Positions 6,026 to 12,158 of a stretch of DNA of 13,248 nucleotides are shown here, one piece after another. Source of the stretch: DASYRM01 sp036004405. Lineage in GTDB: Bacteria > Acidobacteriota > Vicinamibacteria > Vicinamibacterales > UBA2999. The position numbers and the translations under genes are program-made. The notes under the pieces were generated by a model. It made no database searches. It was not told the origin of the DNA and worked only from the letters and a program-made list of their open reading frames with translations. How positions within the stretch are numbered: position 1 is the stretch's first letter; every line of letters starts with the position of its first letter. Where the stretch lies: NCBI GenBank assembly GCA_036004405.1, contig DASYRM010000080.1, positions 1 to 13,248 on the forward strand, given 5' to 3'.

Positions 6026-6895
6026 TCACCCGCTCTCCCCGCCTCCCACAATCAGGAGCACCGCCACCAGCGCTCCAACCATGCCGACGACCTGCAGCCG
6101 GCTCAGACGTTCGCGCAGCACGAGGCGCGCGAGCAGCACGGTGCTCGCCGGATAGAGCGACACGAGCGTCACCGCCACCGCCAGGCTGCCGTAGCGAGTG
6201 GCCAGTAGATACAGCACGTTGGCCAGCATGTCCAGCACGCCGCCGCCGATGACGAGCCACGCGAGCCCCCGCGGCAGGCGGAACGACTGGCCTGTGACGA
6301 CGACGATCGCGGCAAAGACTGGAATGCCGGCGACCCTGGCGGCCACCAGAGGCCAGAGGCCCGCTTCGGATCGCGCGTTCGCCAGCAGCAGGAAGAAGAA
6401 TCCGATGGCCACGCCGGACGCGAGCGCATGCCACATGCCCGATGGCAGTCCGTACTGCGGCGGTCGCGACGGCGGATGATCCGGGTGCGCGCTCTCCTGC
6501 CCGAGCAGCACGATCGCCACGACAGCCAGCGCGATGCCCGCCGCCACCAGCCCCGGCAACCGCTCGCCCCGCAACAGACCAGCGAGCACCGGGATGACGA
6601 CCGCGCACACCGACGTGGTGGGCGCCACCACGCCCATCGTACCGATGGCGAGCGCGCGGTACAGCAGCCCGACGCCGAAGCCACCGGCCAGACCGCTCGC
6701 CGCGCCCCAGGCGTAGTCGGCGCCAATCGGCGACGCCACGCCGAGCCACGGGAGCGTCACCAGCAGGCTGACCAGCCCCGCGAACTGCGAGATCGTGACC
6801 ACGCTGAACATCGGCGCGCGGCGCGACGCGAAGCCGCCGGTGAAGTCGGCGGCGCCATAGGCCACGGCCGACAGCAGCGCGAGAAGGTAGACCAT
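6026..6895 (-). CDS. EamA/DMT-family permease
   Basis: This 289-residue inner-membrane protein has about ten hydrophobic segments arranged as two repeats, as in the drug/metabolite transporter superfamily. The repeat is marked by matching segment ends: RGERLPGLVAAGIAL (109-123) and RERLSRLQVVGMVGAL (261-276). A polar, proline-rich linker (about 133-150) separates the halves. The N-terminus YLLALLSAVAYGAADF (3-18) and YPASTVLLARLVL (248-260) are typical EamA features. The direction and nature of the substrate are unknown; family members export amino acids, metabolites or drugs. No clear ribosome site precedes the ATG, and the upstream 81 bases are filled by GC-rich repeats. It is followed closely by the NUDIX gene. 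Confidence 0.93.
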   Translation of the reverse strand: MVYLLALLSAVAYGAADFTGGFASRRAPMFSVVTISQFAGLVSLLVTLPWLGVASPIGADYAWGAASGLAGGFGVGLLYRALAIGTMGVVAPTTSVCAVVIPVLAGLLRGERLPGLVAAGIALAVVAIVLLGQESAHPDHPPSRPPQYGLPSGMWHALASGVAIGFFFLLLANARSEAGLWPLVAARVAGIPVFAAIVVVTGQSFRLPRGLAWLVIGGGVLDMLANVLYLLATRYGSLAVAVTLVSLYPASTVLLARLVLRERLSRLQVVGMVGALVAVLLIVGGGESG

Positions 6896-6898
6896 AAG

Positions 6899-6976
6899 GG
6901 ACGGGCCGCCTAAAGGACGGGCCGCCTGAAGGCGGCCCCTACAAGGCGCCCTGCAGGCGGACCCAAGGGTCCGCCT
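6899..6976. repeat. Intergenic repeat cluster: 16-nt tandem duplication and two hairpins
   Basis: Two 16-base copies, 6899-6914 and 6915-6930, differ at one position. The second copy runs into a perfect hairpin: GGGCCGCC (6919-6926) with GGCGGCCC (6931-6938), loop TGAA. Then AGGCGGACCC (6955-6964) pairs with GGGTCCGCCT (6967-6976) around AA, and this stem abuts the stop codon of the VOC gene. The whole gap between two genes is made of this material. It resembles REP-type intergenic palindromes; the second stem may help end transcription of the upstream gene. Confidence 0.8.
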
Positions 6977-7372
6977 CTACGTACCCGGGCGTTCGACGTT
7001 GAACTCGATGATGTTGCCGTCCGGATCGCAGCAGTAGACCTGCGCCCACGGCGTCAGGTTGTCTGGCAGGTCGAGGATCTCGACGCCGTACGTCTTCAAG
7101 CGGTCGATCACTGCCTGCCGGTCGCGCACGCGCAGCGCCACGTGACCCTCGCGCGGCCCGATGTCCATCGAGTGCCGCAGCGTCCTGGTCGGCGGATGCA
7201 CGATGAGGTGCAGCGTGTGATCGCCGAGCTGATACCACGCGCCGCCGAAGTCGAACGGCGGCCGCTCGATCTTCTCGAGGCCGAGCACTTCGCTGTAGAA
7301 CCACGTCGCGCGGTCCATGTCGGTGACGGACAGCGCGAGGTGGTGGAATGCGAGAGAGCTACCGAAGCTCAA
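6977..7372 (-). CDS. Glyoxalase-like VOC protein
   Basis: This 131-residue protein has the vicinal oxygen chelate fold in one chain of two beta-alpha-beta-beta-beta modules. Candidate metal ligands are in the expected places: His11 in FHHLALSV (9-16), His77 in GHVALRV (76-82) and Glu123 in DGNIIEFN (118-125), with His55 also near. Unlike the other VOC protein in this window it could therefore be a metal-dependent enzyme such as a lyase, isomerase or dioxygenase; the substrate is unknown. The start is a TTG at 7372, chosen because the only later Met (residue 19) would remove the first strand and His11. The gene overlaps the 3' end of the MBL-fold gene by 14 bases in another frame, which suggests co-expression. 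Confidence 0.9.
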   Translation of the reverse strand: MSFGSSLAFHHLALSVTDMDRATWFYSEVLGLEKIERPPFDFGGAWYQLGDHTLHLIVHPPTRTLRHSMDIGPREGHVALRVRDRQAVIDRLKTYGVEILDLPDNLTPWAQVYCCDPDGNIIEFNVERPGT

Positions 7373-8210
7373 CGAGCAACCCGTCGAGCGACATGCCCAG
7401 ATGGAACTCGGCGTAGTGGAACTCCGCCGTCAGCATCTTGGCAATCTCGTCCTTCGACTTCTTCTGGACGATCATGTCATGCACGCGCGTCCGCAGCCGC
7501 ACGGCCGTGTCGTGGAACTTCCGCATATCAGCCTTGGTGCCGACGGTGCCGTGGCCGGGCACCACCTGATCGAAATCGAGGCTCAGCACGCCTTCAATCG
7601 TCTGCGGCCACTGCTTCGCGCTGCCGCCGCCCGGATAGTCCACGAGCTCGGGCGTGGTGTCGCCGATGGTGAAAAGGTCGCCCGACGCCAGCACGCGCTG
7701 CGCCGGGAAGAGCGCCACGATGTCGCCGTTGGTGTGGCCGCGGCCGAAGTAGAAGAGATCCACACGCTTGCCGCCCAGATAGAGGCTGGCCTTGTTGTCG
7801 ATCGTGAGGTTCGAGAGACCCGGCTGCTTGCCCTCCACCATGTTCTGCCGCGCCTGCCACGAGGTGACGACCTGCGCGCCCAGCGCCTGCAGCTTGGCAT
7901 TGCCGCCGCTGTGGTCGCCGTGATGATGGGTGTTGATCACGTACTTGACCGGCTGACTGCTGATCTTCTTCAGCTCCGCCAGGATGCTGGCGTGATCGAT
8001 CTCGAACTTGTCGTCCACGAGGATCAGACCCTCGTTGGTCACCATCACGGTAGTGTTGCCCGGGACGTAATCGTTGTGGATGACGAACAGGTCGTCCTTG
8101 AGTTTCACGACATCGAGCTTGGCCGGCTTGTCGCCGAACTGGGCGCGCACGTAGGTGCCGCCAGCCAGGGCCACCCCGAGAATCGTGAGGAGAATCAGTC
8201 GGTTTTTCAT
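7359..8210 (-). CDS. Secreted metallo-beta-lactamase-fold hydrolase with canonical zinc site
   Basis: This 283-residue protein has a signal peptide (about 1-23, VRA before QFGD) and is probably periplasmic. All zinc ligands are present: THHHGDHSGG (94-103, giving His95, His97, Asp99, His100), His159 in GRGHTNGD, Asp178 in ASGDLF and His220 in VPGHGTVG. It resembles the broad group of quinoprotein-relay and beta-lactamase-like MBL hydrolases; the true substrate is unknown. A basic, charged stretch near the C-terminus (about 249-262) follows the fold. No ribosome site precedes the ATG; an extended -10 element ends nine bases before it. The gene starts 15 bases after the SDR stop and overlaps the following VOC gene. 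It is a useful contrast to the degenerate MBL protein at 808-1869. Confidence 0.94.
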   Translation of the reverse strand: MKNRLILLTILGVALAGGTYVRAQFGDKPAKLDVVKLKDDLFVIHNDYVPGNTTVMVTNEGLILVDDKFEIDHASILAELKKISSQPVKYVINTHHHGDHSGGNAKLQALGAQVVTSWQARQNMVEGKQPGLSNLTIDNKASLYLGGKRVDLFYFGRGHTNGDIVALFPAQRVLASGDLFTIGDTTPELVDYPGGGSAKQWPQTIEGVLSLDFDQVVPGHGTVGTKADMRKFHDTAVRLRTRVHDMIVQKKSKDEIAKMLTAEFHYAEFHLGMSLDGLLVELR

Positions 8211-8219
8211 AGGGCGAAA

Positions 8220-8228
8220 AGTATATCA
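8220..8228 (-). promoter_or_regulatory. Extended -10 promoter overlapping the SDR stop codon
   Basis: TGA-TATACT on the minus strand matches the extended -10 pattern, and its TGA is the stop codon of the upstream SDR gene. It ends nine bases before the ATG at 8210, the same spacing as at 5020-5028, and no ribosome site intervenes. A leaderless or two-to-three-base leader transcript is expected. Confidence 0.5.
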
Positions 8229-9263
8229 GCGCCGTGAGATGTGCCCCTGGCGCTCGAGATCGCGAGCGGTGTCGAGCACGGTCTCGCGGGTAGGACGCAG
8301 GGTCGTGCCGAGCTCCTGCCGCGCCTTGGTGGTGTCGTAGCGCGGCACCCGGCCGATGTGCGTGCGCAGATAGCTGCCCACGCCGACCGGTTGCACGTAG
8401 GAGTTGAGCTTCACGAGCAGATTCCCCACCACGTTGTCCATGGCGCGCGACGGCAGCTTCGTGCCGTCGCCGTAGCCGGCTTCGCGCAGCCAGCCCACGA
8501 GGGTCCGCATGCTGACCGGCGGCTCCTGCACGAGCAGATAGCGGCCGTGCGCGGCTTGCACTTCGGCGGCCCGCACGTGCGCATGCGCCACGTCGCGCAC
8601 GTCCACGATGCCCCAGGTGAGGCTGAGAATGCCGGGGTACACGCCGTTCACGAGGTCCGCGATGATCTTGGTCGACACGTTCAGGCCCGGCCCGAGCGAC
8701 GGCCCCATGATCATGAACGGGTTCATCGCCACCAGGTCGAACCGCGGCCGCTCGCGTTCCACGAACGTCCACGCCGCCCGCTCGGCCATCGTCTTCGACA
8801 GATAGTAGGGATTGCGTTGCAGCGTCGACTTCTCGTTCCAGTCGGCCTCGGTGAGCACGCGGCCGTCAGGTTCGTCGGTCACCGCGGCCATCGACGACGT
8901 CAGCACGACGCGCGCCACGTCGCCGGCCGCGGCGCACGCGCGCAGCACCGCCAGGGTGCCGTTCACCGCCGGGTCCACCAGATCCCGCTGTGGGTCGTCC
9001 ACTTGGATGACGTACGGGCTGGCGGTGTGGAACACGGTGCCGCAGCCGCGCACCGCGGGCTCGAACGACCCCGGCACCGTCAAATCGGCCTCGACCAGTT
9101 CCAGACGCTCGACGGCGCCCGGCAGCGCCCGCAGGTGGTCGGCCGACGCCACACGGCGCACGGTGCCCCGCACCGTCACGCCGCGCTCGAGAAGCTCTCG
9201 CACGAGCCACGAGGCCACGAACCCCGACGCGCCGGTGACGCAGACGCGCGACTCTGGCGGCAT
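8226..9263 (-). CDS. Extended SDR: NAD(P)-dependent epimerase/dehydratase-family reductase
   Basis: This 345-residue cytoplasmic oxidoreductase has the Rossmann motif TGASGFVASWL (10-20), arginines after strand 2 (Arg32, Arg36, Arg37) that would favour NADPH, an Asp-Leu (60-61) before the adenine pocket, the TSS strand (122-124) and the catalytic Tyr153-x-x-x-Lys157. The sequence around NPYYLSKTMAE (151-161), MNPFMIMGPSL and the length are like dihydroflavonol-4-reductase or cinnamoyl-CoA-reductase-type aldehyde reductases, so reduction of a ketone or aldehyde is the likely chemistry. The physiological substrate is unknown. The gene starts two bases after the cupin stop and follows the PQQ-type dehydrogenase, suggesting a three-gene oxidoreductase operon. 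The upstream ribosome site is weak, so translational coupling is plausible. Confidence 0.93.
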   Translation of the reverse strand: MPPESRVCVTGASGFVASWLVRELLERGVTVRGTVRRVASADHLRALPGAVERLELVEADLTVPGSFEPAVRGCGTVFHTASPYVIQVDDPQRDLVDPAVNGTLAVLRACAAAGDVARVVLTSSMAAVTDEPDGRVLTEADWNEKSTLQRNPYYLSKTMAERAAWTFVERERPRFDLVAMNPFMIMGPSLGPGLNVSTKIIADLVNGVYPGILSLTWGIVDVRDVAHAHVRAAEVQAAHGRYLLVQEPPVSMRTLVGWLREAGYGDGTKLPSRAMDNVVGNLLVKLNSYVQPVGVGSYLRTHIGRVPRYDTTKARQELGTTLRPTRETVLDTARDLERQGHISRR

Positions 9264-9265
9264 GA

Positions 9266-9607
9266 TTAGAGATCCGTCCGATCGCCGTGGGACCGCGGCG
9301 ACGAGATCACCAGCATCTCGACGTCGGCGGCCGAGCGGTTGAAGAACTGATGCGGCGAGCCGGGCGGCACCTCGATGCCCTGTCCGGCCGACAGCGCCAC
9401 CTCGTTCCCGTCGATCTCGAGCGTCGCCTCGCCGGTGAGGATGTAGAAGAACTGGCGCGCCCGGGCATGCCGGTGGCGGCGCTCCCGATCACCCGCCGGC
9501 ACGCGCTCCTGGATGACGCTGAGGTCCGCGCCCTCGAGCAGGTGCCAGCCGTCGCTGGCCGCCCCCCAGCGGTAATGCCGTGCCGAACTGATGTCCACCG
9601 CGCGCAC
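9266..9607 (-). CDS. Small cupin-domain protein
   Basis: This protein of about 113 residues is a single cupin beta-barrel, probably cytoplasmic. Motif 1 reads HRHARARQ (45-52) with His45, His47 and a Gln52 in place of the usual Glu, then YILTGEATLEIDG (55-67). Motif 2 is GIEVPPGSPHQFFN (77-90) with His86 as metal ligand. The remaining ligands fit a mononuclear metal site, but a sensing or isomerase role is equally possible. No ATG is available near the start: GTG codons at 9607 and 9598 are candidates, and I chose 9607 because a G-rich stretch lies just upstream and it gives a 23-base gap to the PQQ-type gene. The stop lies two bases before the SDR start. Confidence 0.85.
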   Translation of the reverse strand: MRAVDISSARHYRWGAASDGWHLLEGADLSVIQERVPAGDRERRHRHARARQFFYILTGEATLEIDGNEVALSAGQGIEVPPGSPHQFFNRSAADVEMLVISSPRSHGDRTDL

Positions 9608-9630
9608 GCCGCCCCCGTCAGGGCCCGGCG

Positions 9631-10908
9631 CTACTTCTTCGGCGTCAGCCGAACCAGGTCCGTGCCCATGAAGATGTACAGGTTGCCGTCCGGCCCCTGC
9701 CGGACCTCCCGGATCCGCTGCTTCCGATCGACGAGCAGCTTCTCCTCTGCGACCACACGATTGTCCTTCAGAACCAGGCGCACGAGGTGCTGTCCCGGCA
9801 TCGCGCCAATGAAGAGGTTGCCCTTCCACTCCGGAAACTGATCGCCGGTGTAGAACGCCATCCCCGACGGCCCGATCGACGGCACCCAGTAGTAGATCGG
9901 CTCCTCGACGCCCTTCATCGACGTGTTCCCGGTACCGACCTTGACGTTCTTGCGGCCGTCGGTCTGACGGGCGTCGTACTGCCGGCCGTACGACACGTCG
10001 GGCCAGCCGTAGTCGCCGCCGGGGCGGATGATGTCGATCTCGTCGCCCCCTTGCGGGCCGTGATCGGTCACCCACAGATCGCCGGTCACCGGATGAATCG
10101 CGGCCCCTTCCGGGTCCTTGAGACCGAAGGCGAACACCCACGGCGACACGTTGGCACGCCCCAGGAACGGGTTGCCCTTCGGAATCGAGCCGTCGCGCCC
10201 GACACGCAGCACACCGCCGGCGAAGTTGCGGCGCTCGTCCGGGTCGAGGACCGCGTTGCGCTCGTTGCCGTCGAGGTCCGAATCGTAGAACCGGAACCGA
10301 TCGGCGCCGGTGACGAGCAGATTGCCGTCGCGCCCGAGCTGGATGCGCCGCTCGGCGCCGTCGGCCAGATCGCGGACGTCCTCGAGCCGCGTGTTGTCCT
10401 GGCTCAATCGCGCCCGCGCCACCTTCTCCATGCCGATGTTCAGGAGCCGCCGTTCGGCGAGCGACTTGGTCCACACGTCCTCATAGAGGAAGTGCAGCGG
10501 CCACGCGCCCGGCGCTTCGCCCGGCGGCGGCGCGAAGTAGGTGAAATAGAGCGTGCGGTTGCGCGCAAAGTCGGGGTCGAGCAGCAGGTCGTGCAGGCCG
10601 TGCGCCCCGATCGTCTTCACGCCCGGCACGCCGGCAATCGGCTCCGACACCACGCCGTTCGGCTTCACGATCCGCATCGTGCCGCCGTTCTGCGTGATCA
10701 GGTAGTTGCCGTCGGGGAGAAAGGCGACGGCCCAGGCGCCGGTGAGCCCGGTGGCAATCGTCTCGACGTTGAAGGGCGGCGACGGCCGCGCCGGCGCCGG
10801 CGCGTGGGTCTGTCCGGGAAAGGCCGGCGTCGGCTCGGGCGACTGCGCCGCCAGCGACATGGTGAACACGGCGAGCAACGCGGCGGCGATGCGAACGGTG
10901 GTCTTCAT
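9631..10908 (-). CDS. Divergent PQQ-dependent sugar dehydrogenase-like protein (secreted)
   Basis: This 425-residue exported six-bladed beta-propeller has a signal peptide at about 1-21. Family signatures are FLPDGNYLITQNGG (63-76), HGLHDLLLDPDFARN (103-117), HGPQGGDEID (283-292), YGWP (300-303), WVPSIGPSGMAFYTGD (341-356), WKGNLFIGA (361-369) and RIREVRQGPDG (398-408). Soluble aldose dehydrogenases oxidise sugars with PQQ. Two active-site motifs differ: the usual HFGGRL-like segment with the catalytic His reads AERRIQL (185-191), and the usual GHRNPQG reads GLKDPEG (262-268). There is also an extra segment (about 126-160). It may therefore use another substrate, bind PQQ weakly or not be a dehydrogenase. 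It is the first gene of the leftward operon with the cupin and SDR genes and faces the hydrolase gene across a very short gap. No clear ribosome site precedes the ATG. Confidence 0.9.
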   Translation of the reverse strand: MKTTVRIAAALLAVFTMSLAAQSPEPTPAFPGQTHAPAPARPSPPFNVETIATGLTGAWAVAFLPDGNYLITQNGGTMRIVKPNGVVSEPIAGVPGVKTIGAHGLHDLLLDPDFARNRTLYFTYFAPPPGEAPGAWPLHFLYEDVWTKSLAERRLLNIGMEKVARARLSQDNTRLEDVRDLADGAERRIQLGRDGNLLVTGADRFRFYDSDLDGNERNAVLDPDERRNFAGGVLRVGRDGSIPKGNPFLGRANVSPWVFAFGLKDPEGAAIHPVTGDLWVTDHGPQGGDEIDIIRPGGDYGWPDVSYGRQYDARQTDGRKNVKVGTGNTSMKGVEEPIYYWVPSIGPSGMAFYTGDQFPEWKGNLFIGAMPGQHLVRLVLKDNRVVAEEKLLVDRKQRIREVRQGPDGNLYIFMGTDLVRLTPKK

Positions 10909-10937
10909 GGCGGCGGATGGTAGCGTACACTCGCCGG
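10909..10937. promoter_or_regulatory. Compact divergent promoter region
   Basis: Only 29 bases separate the starts of the two divergent genes. Rightward, TACACT (10926-10931) ends six bases before the ATG at 10938, fitting a -10 box for a leaderless transcript. Leftward, TACGCT (10928-10923) could be a weak -10 box. The two boxes overlap, so use of one could exclude the other. No -35 boxes are convincing; the call is tentative. Confidence 0.3.
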
Positions 10938-11819
10938 ATGATCAGTCGGACCTCTGCCCTGTTCGCTGCCCTCTTCTGTGCCGTGTCCAGCGCGACGTTT
11001 GCGCAGACACCGCAGCCCGATCCGAAAGACGCGCAGTATCAGCACACGGGCGAGCAGAGCCGGAGCTACATCTTTCCCGGCACCAGCGAGGCCATTCCCT
11101 ACCATCTCTACGTGCCGGCCAGATGGAAGCCGGGCATGCATCTGCCTCTGGTGGTGGTGACGCACGGCGCGAACCAGCCGCCCACGGCGCCGTTCCAGCG
11201 GCCGATGGCCAATCCCACCCTGGCCAAGGCGGCCGAGGAACGCGGCTACATCGTGGCCGCGGTGACGGGCTACCACGCCAACGCCACCGGCGTCGGCGGA
11301 TGGAACGTGCCCTTCCAGATGATTCAAGTGCCGCCTCAGCCGGGTCGCGGCGGACGCGGCGGCGGTCGCGGGGGCGAACCGCCGGCGCCGCCCACGGCCG
11401 AGGACTTCCAGCGCGCCGAGGCCGACGTGCTGCACGTCGGCGACCTGGTGGCCCGGGAGTACGGCGCGGATCCGAAGCGCATCTTCCTGATGGGCAATTC
11501 GTCCGGCGGCAGCGCCGTGTGGACCTATGGCACGCGCTATCCGGAACGGTGGGCGGCGATTGCCCCGAGCGCGGCGCCGCTCGAGGACGACACCTTCCCC
11601 TACGAGAAGCTGAAGGCCGTGCCCGTGCTCGTCATCCACGGCGACATGGATACGACCATGGTGTTCGACGCGAGCAAGACGATGGTCGACCACGCCAGGG
11701 CCAAGGGCGTGGACGCCACGTGGCTGCCGGTGGCCGGCGGCCTGCACACCGACGCCTGGGCGCAGCCGGAGATCATCACGAAGATCTTCGACTTCTTCGA
11801 CTCACATCCGCGGAAGTAA
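10938..11819 (+). CDS. Secreted alpha/beta hydrolase (esterase/feruloyl-esterase-like)
   Basis: This 293-residue protein has a signal peptide (1-22, TFA before QTPQ). The alpha/beta hydrolase fold is recognised from LPLVVVTHGAN (69-79), the nucleophile elbow GNSSGG (186-191, Ser188), HGDMDTTM (234-241, Asp238 as likely acid) and GLHTDAW (268-274, His270). The layout resembles family 1 carbohydrate esterases, PHB-depolymerase-like esterases and peptidase S9-like hydrolases, so ester cleavage of an extracellular or periplasmic substrate is likely. A glycine/arginine run (136-146) followed by proline-rich sequence interrupts the domain. The start at 10938 is preferred over the in-frame ATG at 10917 because the signal peptide then begins directly; neither has a strong ribosome site. 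It is the only non-IS gene here transcribed rightward. Confidence 0.9.
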   Translation: MISRTSALFAALFCAVSSATFAQTPQPDPKDAQYQHTGEQSRSYIFPGTSEAIPYHLYVPARWKPGMHLPLVVVTHGANQPPTAPFQRPMANPTLAKAAEERGYIVAAVTGYHANATGVGGWNVPFQMIQVPPQPGRGGRGGGRGGEPPAPPTAEDFQRAEADVLHVGDLVAREYGADPKRIFLMGNSSGGSAVWTYGTRYPERWAAIAPSAAPLEDDTFPYEKLKAVPVLVIHGDMDTTMVFDASKTMVDHARAKGVDATWLPVAGGLHTDAWAQPEIITKIFDFFDSHPRK

Positions 11820-11824
11820 CTGGA

Positions 11825-11863
11825 GGCGGAGAGGGCAGAGAAGGCAGAGAAAGCGGAGAGGGC
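11825..11863. repeat. Purine-rich 9-nt tandem repeat, interrupted by the IS element
   Basis: Four imperfect 9-base units of the form RGCRGAGAR run from 11825 to 11860, followed by the first three bases of a fifth. They lie right after the hydrolase stop. The repeat ends at the IS left junction, and the sequence beyond the right IS end contains CAGAGA, the repeat core. It is too short and spacer-free to be a CRISPR. Confidence 0.75.
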
Positions 11864-11867
11864 ATCT

Positions 11868-11878
11868 ATGAAAGGGCC
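11868..11878. repeat. IS inverted repeat, 3' (right) end of the element
   Basis: ATGAAAGGGCC is the exact reverse complement of 13227-13237. It lies 280 bases beyond the transposase stop. A perfect 11-base match flanking the transposase, with no extension on either side, fits IS1111-type terminal or subterminal repeats. Confidence 0.85.
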
Positions 11879-12158
11879 CCTCGAATCAAGACACACCTCG
11901 AGTGAGCGGAGCGCGCCCGGCTTACCAAGCCATCCGGGCGCGCGCAGCGAACGGGCTTCCCAGTGAACGACGACGGTGCACATTCACGCCTGCTCCGGGC
12001 GCCTGACGTCTGCCACGCATCTATTCGAGCCTTCCCCTCGGAGGGCTCACTCTCAGGTTGGCCCACGGGCGGCTCATTCAGAGATCGACGGCCCGCCGCA
12101 GCGGCCGTCATGCCCTACTCTCGAGGCGCGCCCGTGGAGAGGACGTCGGAACCCGAAC
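11879..12158 (-). ncRNA. Candidate bridge (guide) RNA region of the IS; no gene seen
   Basis: These 280 bases between the transposase stop and the right inverted repeat hold no convincing gene. On both strands several stems can form: a 10-bp perfect stem (11911-11920 with 11934-11943), a 9-pair stem with one weak pair (12027-12035 with 12040-12048) and a 7-bp stem (12087-12093 with 12103-12109). IS1111-group elements encode a structured RNA at this location that guides the recombinase to target and donor DNA, so position plus structure support the call. Exact RNA ends and loops are not determined, and GC-rich DNA forms stems readily. Confidence 0.5.

Noticed and set aside
7317..9269. Two long rightward open frames (7317-8237 and 8241-9269)
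   Set aside because: Both are antisense to well supported MBL and SDR genes, and are rich in His, Arg and Val without domain signatures.
9608..10474. Upstream extension of the cupin frame to 10474
   Set aside because: It reads through the PQQ-type gene in another frame and gives an Arg-rich motifless sequence; only the last part from about 9607 is cupin-like.
11825..11863. Possible CRISPR or coding repeat
   Set aside because: Units are 9 bases, contiguous, imperfect and without spacers; no cas gene is nearby.
11911..11943. Rho-independent terminator for the hydrolase gene
   Set aside because: The stem is strong but lies 90 bases after the stop, inside the IS, and has no T-run on either strand; it is better explained as part of the IS RNA region.
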